The position numbers and the translations under genes were made by a program. The notes beneath the pieces are model-generated. The model was not told where the DNA came from. It saw only the letters and a program-made list of their open reading frames with translations, and did not search any database. From Druceiella hillmani (lineage: Eukaryota > Arthropoda > Insecta > Lepidoptera > Hepialidae), in contig JAYKKI010000088.1 in NCBI GenBank assembly GCA_039881145.1, positions 2,519,501 through 2,583,500 of the forward strand: a stretch of 64,000 bases of DNA, given 5' to 3'. This document shows, piece by piece, positions 22,979 through 34,300 of this stretch (position 1 is the first letter of the stretch; each line of letters starts with the position of its first letter).

Positions 22979-24299
22979 CCGTCAGAATATCCCGCCCAGT
23001 TAAAATACGTACATACTGCATAATCATACGCAGATGATCATCTTTATAACTAATACAATATAGGTAAATAATAAGTATACAATGACATAGGCACTTTTGT
23101 AGCTGTCAATTTATCAGTCAACAGTAAAATTTGTTTGCATAATGATTAAGTTTATACAATAAAAATGCATAAATATAATGTTCGGCAATAGTACTTTAAT
23201 TTATCATTAAAATAATTATTGTGTTATCTATTAAAAGGAAATACATGTCGTTACAAACTTTTTTATCATTTTTTCCAGGTTGTCGTATATATATATACAT
23301 ATACATATGTACACGTATATACGTATGTTACATGCAACTTCATAACCAATAGTTGTTTCCAGAGTTTGACGGCTTGTATGGTAAATCCTTTCCACTGAAG
23401 ACAGATTTGTAGCTGAATCTGCTAACGACTCTATGGCCATAATATATAAATTATCTCACATAATTAGCATATTGAACAGATGCATAAGAATACACCGAAG
23501 TTGAAGGTGTTTCAACTATTTTAAATATTCTTCTCATGAAGGCAGCACACATCTCCATGCTTAATTAAGGGTATTGAAAGTATTTTAAACGATTGCTTTA
23601 AAATATTATAGATTTATAATATCTCACGACAATATTTATCATCATTTGTAGGATATAAATTATAGAGAGCTTATTTTAATTTCCGATATATTTTTGTAAG
23701 ATTGATTCCCCTCATTATTATGAATGTAAATTGTTTTCAGCGAATATTAAAAACAACCAATCGTTTCCAAGATAATCGCCTTCGAAGTCCGAAAATAAAC
23801 AAAAATTTCTATTTTTATCGTAAAATAATTTAAATGAATTTATTACATCAAATTCTACTACTATGAGAAAAATAAAACTTTAAAAACTATCAGAATACCC
23901 TTTTTCGAAATTACATACCACTCACTAACAAGATCAGCTGATTGATAAGATCAGCTGAAAACTCTTAATATTCTAGTTAGTAATTCCAGGTAAACGAAAA
24001 ATTAATGCAATATGGGTTCTGAACTATCAGGCAACATGCTTTTATATTAAGAAAGAAATATGTAACGTACCGGACGTATGACAGAAATGAAAATTATTAA
24101 CAAACTATTATTCTGAAGGGGAAAGAAAAACACTAAGGAAACCAATTCATAAAGATGTGAAAATTCTATCACCAGATAAAATCTATATTTTATCATTATT
24201 TTATACATATATATCTTATTAGTGTCTTCGTACCGCATACAACCTTCATTACAGCGTACAACCTTCATTAATTTTCATGTTACTCTAAATGCATGAATA
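22979..24299. other. Unassigned DNA, one diverged repeat shared with 61.0-61.5 kb
   Basis: The segment 22990-23280 resembles 61090-61540 in scattered strings: CATATAAT-like start, AATGATAAGTATA-like, CTTTTGTAGCT, GTAATGTTC and ATACTTT. This suggests an old dispersed repeat. A mixed ATATATACATATACATATGT tract lies near 23285-23325. No gene seen. Confidence 0.4.
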
Positions 24300-24840
24300 A
24301 ACATTTTATTACAACTGAGGAAATAACGAAAACGGAAACAAGCTAGGCTCATTTTAATGGAGGTCCACTATTCATTATTATTGATGTGTTACACTTTTCG
24401 TTACGATTTAATTTCTCAACGCACATATTTATGTTATCATGGAAAATTAAATTTGAATTCAAGGTCAAGGTAAAACAGTTATGATTTTCTAGTGTAACCA
24501 TTTCAGGATTTTCTAATGTACCAGCATCTAGTGTAATAATTTATATTTAATTAATTTTCTAGTGTAATAATTTCCATGATTTTCTGTTATTACCTTTTGT
24601 ATGATTTTCTAATGTAATCATTCCGATTACTTTCTGTTGTAATCGTTTTTATGATTTTGTAGTGTGACGGTTTATACAATTTTCTAATGTAACCGTTCCT
24701 ATTATAGAGAGATTGTTGTTAGGATTCTGTAGCCAAATTAGTTTCACTTATATTTTCCACTTATCCATTTCTTCGTCTGTATATCACAGCCGTTTTACTC
24801 GCAGACAATTACTGTTATAAAACTGAAATTTTTCATGATT
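24300..24840 (-). repeat. Inverted copy of the end of block E plus a ~32-bp degenerate repeat
   Basis: The reverse complement matches 32800-33170. The shared order is TCTGCGAGTAAA, a CAGACGAA region, then a degenerate tandem of about 32 bp, then sequence containing TCTCAACGCA and ending in AAACAAGCTA. The tandem reads TGATTTTCTAGTGTAA with variable spacers at 24480-24700. Its inverted counterpart has ACACTAGAAAATTAT near 32940-33000. Confidence 0.7.
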
Positions 24841-24842
24841 AT

Positions 24843-24843
24843 G

Positions 24844-24911
<68 letters not shown>
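24843..24911. repeat. (AT)n microsatellite
   Basis: TA dinucleotide run of about 70 bases with one TTTA interruption. Confidence 0.97.
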
Positions 24912-24913
<2 letters not shown>

Positions 24914-25590
24914 TTTTTAAGATTATTACTTTGCTTACATTTTATTTTATATCTTAATTAAACATTCAGCCAATGCTAAGGAGTCCAGAATCTCGATATA
25001 GGTCAAGCTACATACATCTTGAGGATATCACTGGACACATTAGTTAAAAGGACTGTTTTATTGTTATTACATAATAAGTACGTAGAATAATGTAAAAATT
25101 AAATTTGTATGGTATTGGATGTATATCTAAATTTTCTATTGTAACTTTTACATTACAAGTGACGAAATACGAAATAGTTTTTGTCTTTCTAATTTATTTA
25201 AAAAGAATATTATTTCTTTAAATTGGTAAAATCATCAATCAGCTTAAATTAAAATTGCTTACGTAAGATAGACTTAATTACGAATAACACTGTTAGCGAT
25301 ATAATATAAACTAGCGTGACCCGTGCGAAGTCTTCGCATTATTTATTCCATTATGAAGCTCAGATGACAGATCAAACAAATATTTTACTAAAATTGACAT
25401 ATAGAGGCGCAAGTATCAAAAGCATTGAGCTAAAGCGCCACTTTATTTATACGTGAGTGGATTTGAAATTAAACAAAAATTTTACCGACCGTCAATCATA
25501 TTGACGTTGAGCCATTAGATGGCAGCATTGCTGTTTTGTGTATATAATTTTAATAATTAATTAATTTGCAAAAACAATAGCAATAATAAA
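24912..25590. other. Unassigned DNA with a possible element head at 25310
   Basis: AAACTAGCGTGACCCGTGCG at about 25307-25326 looks like the head of the ACTAGC...CCCG retroelement class, and AGCCATTAGATGGCAGCA follows at about 25512. I could not find the other end, so no element is called. Confidence 0.35.
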
Positions 25591-25890
25591 TTTTTTAGTT
25601 GTGGATGCCGGTAGAGCAAGCAATTATCTATAAAATGATATATAATTTATGTGGATTAGTTGTGAGGTTTTTTCTAAAAAGGGAGAGTAATATCTTAACC
25701 TTAGTGTATTAATATATGATGATGATGATATGATATGATGATGATATGATGATGATGATGATGATGATTTTAGTTGTGGATGCCGGTAGAGTAAGCAATT
25801 ATCTATAAAATGATATATAATTTATGTGGATTAGTTGTGAGGTTTTTTCTAAAAAGGGAGAGTAACATCTTAACCTTAGTGTATTAATAT

Positions 25891-25943
<53 letters not shown>

Positions 25944-26095
25944 AGTTGTGGATGCCGGTAGAGCAAGCAATTATCTATAAAATGATATATAATTTATGTT
26001 GATTAGTTCTGAGGTTTTTTCTAAAAAGGGAGAGTAACAGCTTAACCTTAGCGTATTAATATATATGATGATGATATTGAACAATATTTTCAAAT
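25591..26095 (+). repeat. ~174-bp tandem triplication containing (ATG)n tracts
   Basis: TAGTTGTGGATGCCGGTAGA starts at 25596, 25771 and 25943. Each unit continues with GCAATTATCTATAAAATGA, GGTTTTTTCTAAAAAGGGAG and CTTAACCTTAG, and ends in an (ATG)n run (25718-25769, 25893-25942, and a short one at 26066). The units are nearly identical, so the triplication is recent compared with the surrounding old blocks. The trinucleotide runs differ in length between units. Confidence 0.95.
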
Positions 26096-26189
26096 AAAAA
26101 ATTGATTTCTCAACGCACAGCACCAATATATAAAGTCGATAGTGAATAATGCTCGTGTAAAGTATCACGTAGAGATACCATTCTATGTT

Positions 26190-27955
26190 TACCTCTCCAG
26201 CAATTTCTTGATTTAATTAAATTCCTATTTTGTTTACATCCCAGATTATAGATGTAAACAAAGTATTAAAAAATATTATCATATTCAAATAAAAAAATCA
26301 TCTTTAAATATGTTTAAATTTCTCTAATTTCATTTTTATTATATAAATCACTCATTACAAAGTCCTCGGAAACATTATTTTAGTGGAAAAAAAATCCAAC
26401 TTATCGATTTTGTAAATATTTATTTTTATATAATCCAAATCCTCGTTTATAATTTTTGTACAAAAACGACCTTAGTGGCAAACTTCTATCTTTATTTTGT
26501 TTGAGAGATGTGCTTCCTGAAAAATATAAGGTACATCCGCATCCGTTCCACGCCCTCGTGCCTATTTCCGGACATAATCATCTTAAATGATTTAAGCTTG
26601 TAAACAAACATGTATGATATGAATTATTAATGTAAAATGAGAGCTTAAAAGCTCTGAGCCAGGATTAAAATGTAATTCCTTTCTTTATACCGCATAATTT
26701 GGAAGGATAGCTTTTTGTTTGGGAAGATTTTGTGCTCGTATCGCGGGTAACAGGAGGAAAGACCGAGAGTTCAAATATTAAATTTCGTAGCAACCAGTAG
26801 CTACGGCGTAGATTTTCAAACTTGTGTTCTACGCATTCACTAGTAATTTGCTTTCAATGGTTTTCCTCCCTGTTTCCCTTTTTTAAATGAGTTCTCTGCC
26901 CAGAAATTTCTCGGAACTTTTTAATAGTAATTTTTGAGTGGCTCTTGGTAGGTATCCCTGAACAAAATTATTTTTGCCCGATTTTTCGTTATTTGATGTG
27001 GCATAGCAGAATTCACTCGTTCTACTATAGTATTTTAAAATATTCAATACGAATATCAAGACGCTATTGGCAGAAAAAAAATATATTACGTGAAAAAATG
27101 CATTAAAATGAAATATAGTTAAAAGATGATCTAAATTTAATAGGCGGGTAAATCTAAATGTCTGTATTTTGGTAAATTTAATTTACGTCAAATTTTTCGG
27201 TATTACATGACTTTTTTACGTGAATTCTAAAATGATGTAATAAAAGTCATGTAATATCGAAACATTTCTAAAATGGTCCAACGTAATGTTATAAAAAAAA
27301 ACCTTAATAAAATAATTACATGAATTACTCCTAAAACCATTTAAAATATTAAAGTTACACAAATTCCTCTAGAAAAATGTTATAGTTGATACTATTTTCA
27401 TAGTCTTGAACCATAACAATAAAAAAACATATTAAAAACTATTTAAACAAATATAACGAAACTGAATCTTTCCATCAAACTAATTAAAACATTTTCATTA
27501 AATATGTTTCAGGTACACGCAGATATTTAAGTTATACATAAAGTATTGAAATAATTACATCATTTGTAAAACGATTATCTTATACTCTGCTCTTTTTATG
27601 AAAATATCGTTTAATAATATATAAATCCTTATGCGTTCAACTTACTTAACTCGCTATTAGAAGCATTGCCGAATTTTAATTTGATATGTATTTCACTTCA
27701 TGACTTTAGAATTAAAAATGAGGAGACTTGGCAGTGAATAAACATTCACTGTCTCTTTGTTTTTTTAGTTATATTTTATTTACTAGTTGTAGATGTTTTT
27801 GAAATTGTTTACTGTTTATTATTGCATTTCGTCTCAAGTCTTTGCTCATTTTGCTCTGACTTGTATAACGTATTAGGAATGAGCAGTCAATTGGGTAAGA
27901 ATTTAATTAAGATAAATAAATAAAAGAAAAATGAAAAATATATGGAAATATTTAC
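26190..27955 (+). repeat. Duplicated block A with downstream flank, copy 2
   Basis: 26190-27000 aligns with 15180-15950 and 35600-36120. 27100-27670 aligns with 36300-37020 (AACGTAATGTTATAAAAAA, CAAATTCCTC, CGAAACTGAA, CTTTCCA, GCGATTATC-like, AGAAGCATTG). A 20-bp-stem inverted repeat lies inside at 27195-27263, where TATTACATGACTTTT pairs with AAAAGTCATGTAATA. No open frame survives across copies. Confidence 0.7.
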
Positions 27956-27959
27956 GTCA

Positions 27960-29080
27960 CTTAATTATGTAATAATTATTAGTACTACATATAATTTTAC
28001 GACGAAAAAGTATTAAATATGTAAGTTATTTAAAAATCATTTTAATAACAAATAAAAAAATAATTTTCGATGTCATAAATTATTTCAATAAATTACACAA
28101 AAGATTGTAAATAAAACTAACAATAATTTAATGACAAAACCTATTATATTTGTAGGATATTTAAAAATCATTTCAGAAATATAAATATAAAAGACAAATT
28201 CCAATATCATAAATGATTTCATTAAATTACTTGAAAGATACTAAATCAATATATCTGTAATTTTACGACAAATACGCTATTTAAAAATCATTTTAGCAAT
28301 ACTAATAAAAAAGACAAATTCCAATATCATAATTTCATTAAATTACTTAAACAATACTAAATCAAGCTGCCTGAAATTTTACGACAAAAGCTATTCGATA
28401 TTTAGGCTATATAAAAGTCATTTCAGTAAAAGAAATAAAAAAGATAATCCATAATTAAATGAAACTACGTGAAGTGATATTATTTCTACTTTCTTTAAGT
28501 TCTTTACCACGCCCTACGTTTCGTTGTATTACGACATCTTCAGGTGGGATATTAGCAAAGATATCTTTGCTTTTTTTTTGGTAATTGTGAATAATGAATT
28601 TCTACAAAATTAACGCCAAATATATTCAATATTTAAAAAGATAATTTTAAATACCATAATTTTTTACTTAATAACGTAAATTTACTAAATCAAACTACCA
28701 GTAACTTATCGGCTATTTAAAAATAATTTTGATATTACTAAAAAAAAATAATTTTGGATATTATGAATCTAATTACCCATAATTTTGCGTCAGTACCTAC
28801 TTAATATATAGGCTACATAAAAATCGTTTTAATAACAAATACCAAAACGTAATTTTGGAATATTGCAAAATTATTTCATTCGATTACATAAAACATACTA
28901 AAATCAAGATACCCATAGTTTTATGACAAAAACCATTAGATTTTATTGGTTATTTATAAAATAATTTCAGTAACGGAAATATTCAGTAATTGAATATCGT
29001 CTATTATTTTACTCAGTTACCTAAAGGATACTCAAACTGCCTATAATTTTACGACAAAAGTTACGACTACTAATTTCGAC
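27960..29080. repeat. Decayed array of the ~139-bp satellite family
   Basis: Repeating weak landmarks are ATTTTACGACAAA, TTTAAAAATCATTT and AATTACTTAAACAATACTAA, followed by TCAAGCTGCC. The spacing is about 120-140 bp, with a hammerhead element inserted at 28452-28630. They match the monomer of the 16.6-19.4-kb array but are individually diverged. This looks like the ancestral, unhomogenised state of the array at the equivalent place in a duplicated block. Confidence 0.65.
28452..28630 (-). mobile_element. Hammerhead-bearing element, copy 2 (left arm plus far right end)
   Basis: It contains the left arm (GAAACTACGTG through CATCTTCAGGTGGG) with the hammerhead-like motif on the minus strand. 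The right arm is almost wholly deleted and only its outer tail remains (AATTGTGAATAATGAATTTC, then ACGCCAAATATATTCAAT). Stem III of the ribozyme is broken: the CCTAGG palindrome has become CCTACG on the plus strand. It sits inside a decayed satellite array, so it inserted there. Confidence 0.75.
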
Positions 29081-29089
29081 CACTGTTTC

Positions 29090-29485
29090 CTAATTTACTA
29101 ATGCCATAGACAATTTTCCAATTTCAATCTACATAGAACCGATTTTCACCGAAGCAACGTCGCGTAATAAGTCTGGTTCGAATTAAACCGAATAGCGTTA
29201 CCACGCTGAAGAGAAAATGGATGGAATTAATAAGGAATACGCATGCATTCAACTTATAGAAAGATACACCACTGGATTACGAAAAGAAGTAGTCGGAGAA
29301 ATATATGATAAGAAATTTTAAGAATTATGACAGGATCTATTTAAATGGACATATATTCTGACTTTTCCTTCGTTATATATCTATGAAAGAGAATTATCAC
29401 AAGATCTACTTAAAGAGACAAATACTCGTATTCTCACTTTTCCGCCGTTATATAAATATGGAAACCTATAGTATTTAAAAAAGAA
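29090..29485 (+). repeat. Diverged duplicated flank
   Basis: The start resembles 19740-19870. Two similar passages (AGGATCTATTTAAATGGACA near 29333 and AAGATCTACTTAAAGAGACA near 29401) point to a ~68-bp internal duplication. No gene recognised. Confidence 0.45.
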
Positions 29486-29489
29486 TTTA

Positions 29490-29700
29490 AATTCCTTTGT
29501 TAAAGGGTCTGATATTCATACTCTCTATACAAGAAATAAAAATTAAAATTTTAAAACCGAAATTTAGGTTACAAATTATTAATAAGTCCTTCCTGGGTAA
29601 TGGCGTCCGCTTTTTTAATAAAATGCCTGAGGATATAATAAAACTTCCCATGGCGAAATTTAAAACGCATATTAAATACGTGCTTATTTCAAATGCTTGT
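29490..29700 (+). pseudogene. C-terminal fragment of a non-LTR retrotransposon ORF2
   Basis: One frame gives GSDIHTLYTRNKN and a second frame takes over with LKPKFRLQIINKSFLGNGVR, FFNKMPEDIIKLP and MAKFKTHIKYVLISNACYSI. A YTRN box followed by a VRFFNKLPE-like box and a FK...L...AYYSI ending is the usual C-terminus of Jockey/CR1-type reverse transcriptase proteins of insects. A frameshift separates the two parts and the reverse transcriptase domain itself is missing. A TGTTATAT-rich tail follows, as often seen at LINE 3' ends. Confidence 0.6.
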
Positions 29701-29775
29701 TATAGTATTGTTATATATTGTTATATTATTGTTATAGTATTGTTATATTGTTATAGTATATATATATACATAATT
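29697..29775. repeat. TTGTTATA-type short tandem repeat
   Basis: Irregular runs of TATTGTTATA ending in a TATATATATA stretch. It directly follows the LINE fragment and is consistent with a retroelement 3' tail that expanded. Confidence 0.8.
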
Positions 29776-29799
29776 TGGATTTAATTTGTACTAAAAAAT

Positions 29800-30170
29800 A
29801 AAGAGAACACGCACACACACACCCGATACATTCAATTAGGGCCAAGGCTACGAAAAGTCGATTTCTGTCAGCACTTGTACACATATCGTAAATAGCAATG
29901 CTTCGGCATCTACGTTGACATATGAAATAGAAGCAATGACCTTTTCGAACCATTATAGGGGGAAAACGGGCTTTAACTTACAAGACAAATAGCGATGCCA
30001 CCCTCTCTTATTTGCAGGCGTTTCGTTTGTTTTGAGTAGCATTTGCACGGCCGCGCTTTATATGAAGAAGCACACGCAATTTTTCCCTTACAAAATGGGT
30101 AGTCGTAACAAGAGTCATACTTTTACACCATCTTATTTTCCATTTTGAAAAAAGAACCAATAAACAGGCT
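29800..30170 (-). repeat. Dispersed block C, copy 2 (inverted)
   Basis: The reverse complement matches 20100-20500 and 37130-37480 (AAAACAAACGAAACGCCTGC, GGTGGCATCGCTATTTGTC, TTGTAAGTT, TCAACGTAGATGCCGAAGC, TCAGCACTTGTACAC on the plus strand). It is the only inverted copy of the three. Hence block C either moves on its own or was inverted after the larger duplication. Confidence 0.8.
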
Positions 30171-31150
30171 TAAGTTTTTGCAACTAGGTTTCAAATTGTG
30201 TTAATGACAGTGATATTTTTCCATAGAGTAATTCTATAAATCTATTGGACGCCAGTTTACAACACCCCTGAAGGACTTTCAAAACTCATATTAGGCGTGA
30301 CTATGTAAATTTTGAGAAAATATGTTCTAATAATACCGTCTTTTCATGTGTCAATGTAAACATATTTTTATGACAAGAGGCATCAAAGAACATAATTGAC
30401 TTCTTTTGTAAACGGAAACAGAGTATGCAGTTTATTTCTGTTTTCCAGGGTTTTGTACTTCAGAAGGAAAAATGGAAACCTTATAAGGTCAACAGGTTTG
30501 TTAGTCCGTTCCTCACAACAAATGTCCCCAGGAACTGCATGATGTAGAAACTTGAAATTTAGTATAGTAATAAATCCTATTAACCCACACATTTTGATTT
30601 TTTTTTTATATCATGTGGGGTGGCATGTGAAAGGAATACAATTTATTTCCCCATTTTAAATTATTTGTTTTTTAAAAAATATGCAGAAATAGAGAATTCC
30701 TCCTTCACACTCCACTACTGACACAAAAATCAGAAAAAAACACGATTGATGACTAGACTATTATATTACTATTATATATTATATATAAAAACTATTATAT
30801 ATAAAAAGCAACAGTGATTATCCCTGTACTTAACAGGTTTTTTTTTATATTTCTGGGCTACGGAGTCTGTGGTGGCAAGGACATGCTTGCCTTTGTTTTA
30901 CCTAATGTTTGTATTTATCATTACTAATACCTATTATTGTATTCTTTTAATTTTCTTTCATGTAGGACTATTAAAGTCTCTTTTGACATGTTACAATTTA
31001 ACTTTTAATCATTATGAATAAACATCCTTATTATACGTAAATCTACAAATAATAAATTAGTCCCTCTTAATGAGAGTAAGAATGTGCATTTTACACTACA
31101 CTGTACACTATAATTATCTCCACACATCTGTATAAGATATACTTAGTTTA
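30171..31150. other. Unassigned DNA
   Basis: No supported gene. A possible decayed dispersed-repeat copy lies near 30500-30560 (AGTCCGTTCCTCACAAC, TGTCCCCAGGAACTGCATGA). Short ATTATATATAAAAACTATTA repeats lie near 30770-30805. Confidence 0.4.
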
Positions 31151-32480
31151 ACACCATATTGTTAGTTTTTGGGTCCATTTTAGCTGTTTTCGTTTAACTT
31201 GTATTTTTTTCTTTTTGAGTATATAATTATTAGATAAGATCTAACTATTATTTAAAAGGAGAAGCATAAGAAATAAATTCAAATATCAATAATTAGTTAT
31301 TAGAGTCTAGTAAAAAATGTGACAATGTTAAGCTCCATTTTGTCACCAAAGAAATGTTGACATTTTTAAATAAAAAAAATTTTGACATATTTTTTGGAAA
31401 AAAAATCTCAATAAAAAATATCTAAAGTTTCGTTCCTGGGGGAAAGATTTTATTCTACATGACCCTGGTTCCAAAGTTGACAAGTTAATAAGAAAATATA
31501 CATTTTAAAATTCAAAGTTATTTTTACAGCTGATTTAAGTCATTTGTAACAACTACATGTCAAAAGTTGGTATATTGTCATTTGTAAACTAGTACAGTCT
31601 ACTAAGCTGTGATGCATTTTCTTTTGATTTCGTTATATGTAATACTATTATAAAAATTTTCCAGATATCAAAAGATAATGGTTTAGCTAGTAGGGGGTGG
31701 GACATGTAACTTAAAAATGTTTACAACTTTAAAGGGTAATTTATCTAAACATTTCTGGTATGAATTACCGATGTAAAACGAGAATTTAAAAGCACTGATC
31801 CAGTATTGAAATATAAGTCCTTTCAGTATCGCGCATCATTTGGGACGATAAATTTTTGCTTTGGAAAGATTTTTAGTTCGTAGCCTGTGTAGAAGAGCGA
31901 TGGGCGGCTAGATCAAATAATCAATTTCGTAGCAGTCAGTGGCTACGACGTAGACTCTCAAACTTGTATTCTGCATATATTCTAGAAATTTGGTTTCAGA
32001 AATTTCCGCTCAAGTTTTTTTTCTTTTTAAAATGAGTTTTGCATTTAGGATTTTCTCGGAACTTTTTCAAAGGTGATTTTGCAGTAGCTGTTTTGGTAAT
32101 GTCTACCGAAAATTATTTTTGTAACCGATTTGTAACCGAAAATGACTTACATTTTCACCAACTACATGTCAAAAGTTGGTCTGTTATCATTTGTAAACTA
32201 TTACAGCCTAGTAAGCTCTGATAATTTTTCTTCTGATTTTGTTATATATAATACTGTGGTAAATAAGTAGAGGATTGGATATGTAACTCAAAAAATTTAC
32301 AACTTTAAAGCGTAATATTTCGTAAACTGATCCCTATATCGGAACAGTGGTAACCACACATCCCGAATATATTTGGAAGACCTAGTCAACGATATCATAA
32401 ACAACGGAGCATACTAGTACAAATGAAAACAAATCACAGCCATTTTACATGCAGGGGAGATACATTATAAGTTTTTATAA
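31151..32480 (+). repeat. Duplicated block E, copy 2, interrupted by part of block A
   Basis: 31160-31740 matches 21790-22530, and 32150-32440 repeats and extends that match to 22640. Between them, 31760-32060 matches block A (AAAAGCACTGATCCAGTATT, GCATCATTTGGGACGA, GTAGCAGTCAGTGGCTACGA). The string CAACTACATGTCAAAAGTTG occurs on both sides (31550s and 32160s), so a piece of block A seems to have been inserted with a local duplication of block E. Confidence 0.65.
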
Positions 32481-32497
32481 TTTTTATCATTATTTGT

Positions 32498-32759
32498 CAC
32501 AATTAAATAAAACTACGTGATGTAGTATTATTTCTACTTTTTAAATTTCTTTACCACAACCTAGGTTTCCTTGTATTACAATATCTTCAGGTGGGATATT
32601 AGCAAAGATCTTTGCTCATATCTCACCTGAAGATGTTGTAATACAACGAACCCTAGGTCGTGGTAAAGAAATTTAAAAAGTGGAAATAATACTACATCAC
32701 GTAGTTTCATTTAATTGTGAATAATGAATTTCTACAAAATTAACGTCAAATATATTCAT
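32498..32759. mobile_element. Hammerhead-bearing palindromic element, copy 3 (both arms)
   Basis: Both arms are present around a centre of GCAAAGATCTTTGC, itself a perfect palindrome. The left arm carries the motif on the minus strand and the right arm on the plus strand. In the right arm the conserved GAAA has become GAAC and stem I is shortened (CTCAC), so this arm is probably inactive. The left arm has CCACAACCTAGG, which replaces the GTC triplet by GTT when read on the minus strand. It ends in ACGTCAAATATATTCA. Confidence 0.8.
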
Positions 32760-32779
32760 CATTATTTGTGTTACTATTT

Positions 32780-33170
32780 GTTTGTAAACGACAAATTTCA
32801 GTTTTATAACACTTATAGTCTGCGAGTAAAACAGCTGTGACATACAGACGAACAGATGAACATGTCAAAATTATAACGTTAATTAATTTGGCTACGGAAC
32901 CCATAAAACAAAAATGGCTTTATTAAACTCTTCCACTAGAAAGTAATAAGAACGGATACAACAGAAAATTATAAAAACCGTCACACTAGAAAATTATCAA
33001 AACGGTGACAGCAGGAATTGAAATTTATTTTGTCATGGTAAGCTAAAATTGAGTGTTGAGAAATAATATCTTGAGTGAAACATATCAGGTATAGTGAATA
33101 GCGGATTCTCAATAAAGTAACATTAGCTTGTTTCCATTTTCGTCATCTTCTAAGTTCTAATACAACGATT
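32780..33170 (+). repeat. End of block E with ~32-bp degenerate repeat
   Basis: It has TCTGCGAGTAAAACAGCTGT, CAGACGAACAGATGAACATG, then GCTACGGAACCC, then two or three ACACTAGAAAATTAT-type units, and closes at ATTAGCTTGTTTCCATTTTC. It is the inverted counterpart of 24300-24840. Confidence 0.7.
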
Positions 33171-33180
33171 ATTATATACT

Positions 33181-34300
33181 GGCTTTTGCTCGCGGCTTCA
33201 CGCGTGTGGACGTCGGAAAATGACATTGTTTCCTATAATTATCCCATAGGAATGTACTCTAGGGTTAAAATGTAAGTATTTTATATACGACATTTTTAGC
33301 GATACTCCTAGAACCCTTAATGAACATTTACTGGAAGTTTTGGAATCCATTTCCATTATTTGGAATCCTCAAAACTTGCTCTTTCAAAATAATAATATGG
33401 TACAGGAATCGGAAAGAATTGTTTTTCTTGTTTTCCTGTATCCCCTTAAAATCCATATATTCATTTGTGAGTGTGAACTGTTGACATATAACATATATGA
33501 CAACAGTTTAATATGGGTTATTGCTACGCAAACTTGAATTTCATGATCATTATATGTCGTCGGCCGAATTATTAAAACTTTCCGGGATAAAAAGCATTCT
33601 AATTTCATTTCTGGGATGTCTGCCTTTATGCATCTACCTGCGTTCGGGTCGTGTACTTAGCGATGGCGCGTGATGTTGCCTCGCCCGCCCCTCAACCCCT
33701 GCTCTACGCGCCACCCGGGTCGCCGACTCATGCAACGTATCACCGGCGTTTTTTAATAGCGCTCCGCTCAAGTCATTCCTATCGTGATAACTTTCATATT
33801 ATCTAGACTAAAAGACAAACTTCATCTACTTTAAATACCAAAAGCGATAATCGTATTTATTTTGATGAGATTGTTTTAATACTATAAAATGTGCATTGTA
33901 AAAAAAGAATTGAAATTAATAGTAATTATGCCTGATTATTTTGGTTATAATGGCTTCCACATAAAAGGTAGATATATGCTGTTGCAGACTTTTAGCTAGA
34001 ACTATTTAACAGAAACAATCCCCCTATACATTATCATTGTGTAACTTTAAAGGTTTAGGCAGCACACGCTAAGATAACTCTCAGAGAACAAGTATTTTTT
34101 AGACTTATTTGATTCTAATTTGTATATAGTCTATGTGTTATATTGTATATGTTGTATGGTTTATGTGGTATTCTGATGTATAAGCTATATTACTGTAAAG
34201 TTTCATCAAAATCCATTAAATAGTTTTTGGGCGAAAGAGCAAAAAATCCATCCACATATCCTCACAAACTTTCGCGTTTATGTTAGTAGTAGGACTGTGA
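33181..34300 (+). mobile_element. RTE/SINE-like non-autonomous retroelement, near full length
   Basis: It begins GGCTTTTGCTCGCGGCTTCA, the head typical of a retroelement class common in insects. The interior has ACTTTCCGGGATAAAAAGCA and CATCTACCTGCGTTCGG, followed by a CpG-rich stretch (33640-33780). The 3' part reads GTTTCATCAAAATCCATTAA, then ATAGTTTTTGGGCGAAAGAG and ACAAACTTTCGCGTTTATGT, then TAGTAGTAGGA, the classic tail of these elements. No reverse transcriptase frame is present. The middle third shows nothing recognisable and may include another insertion. Confidence 0.7.
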
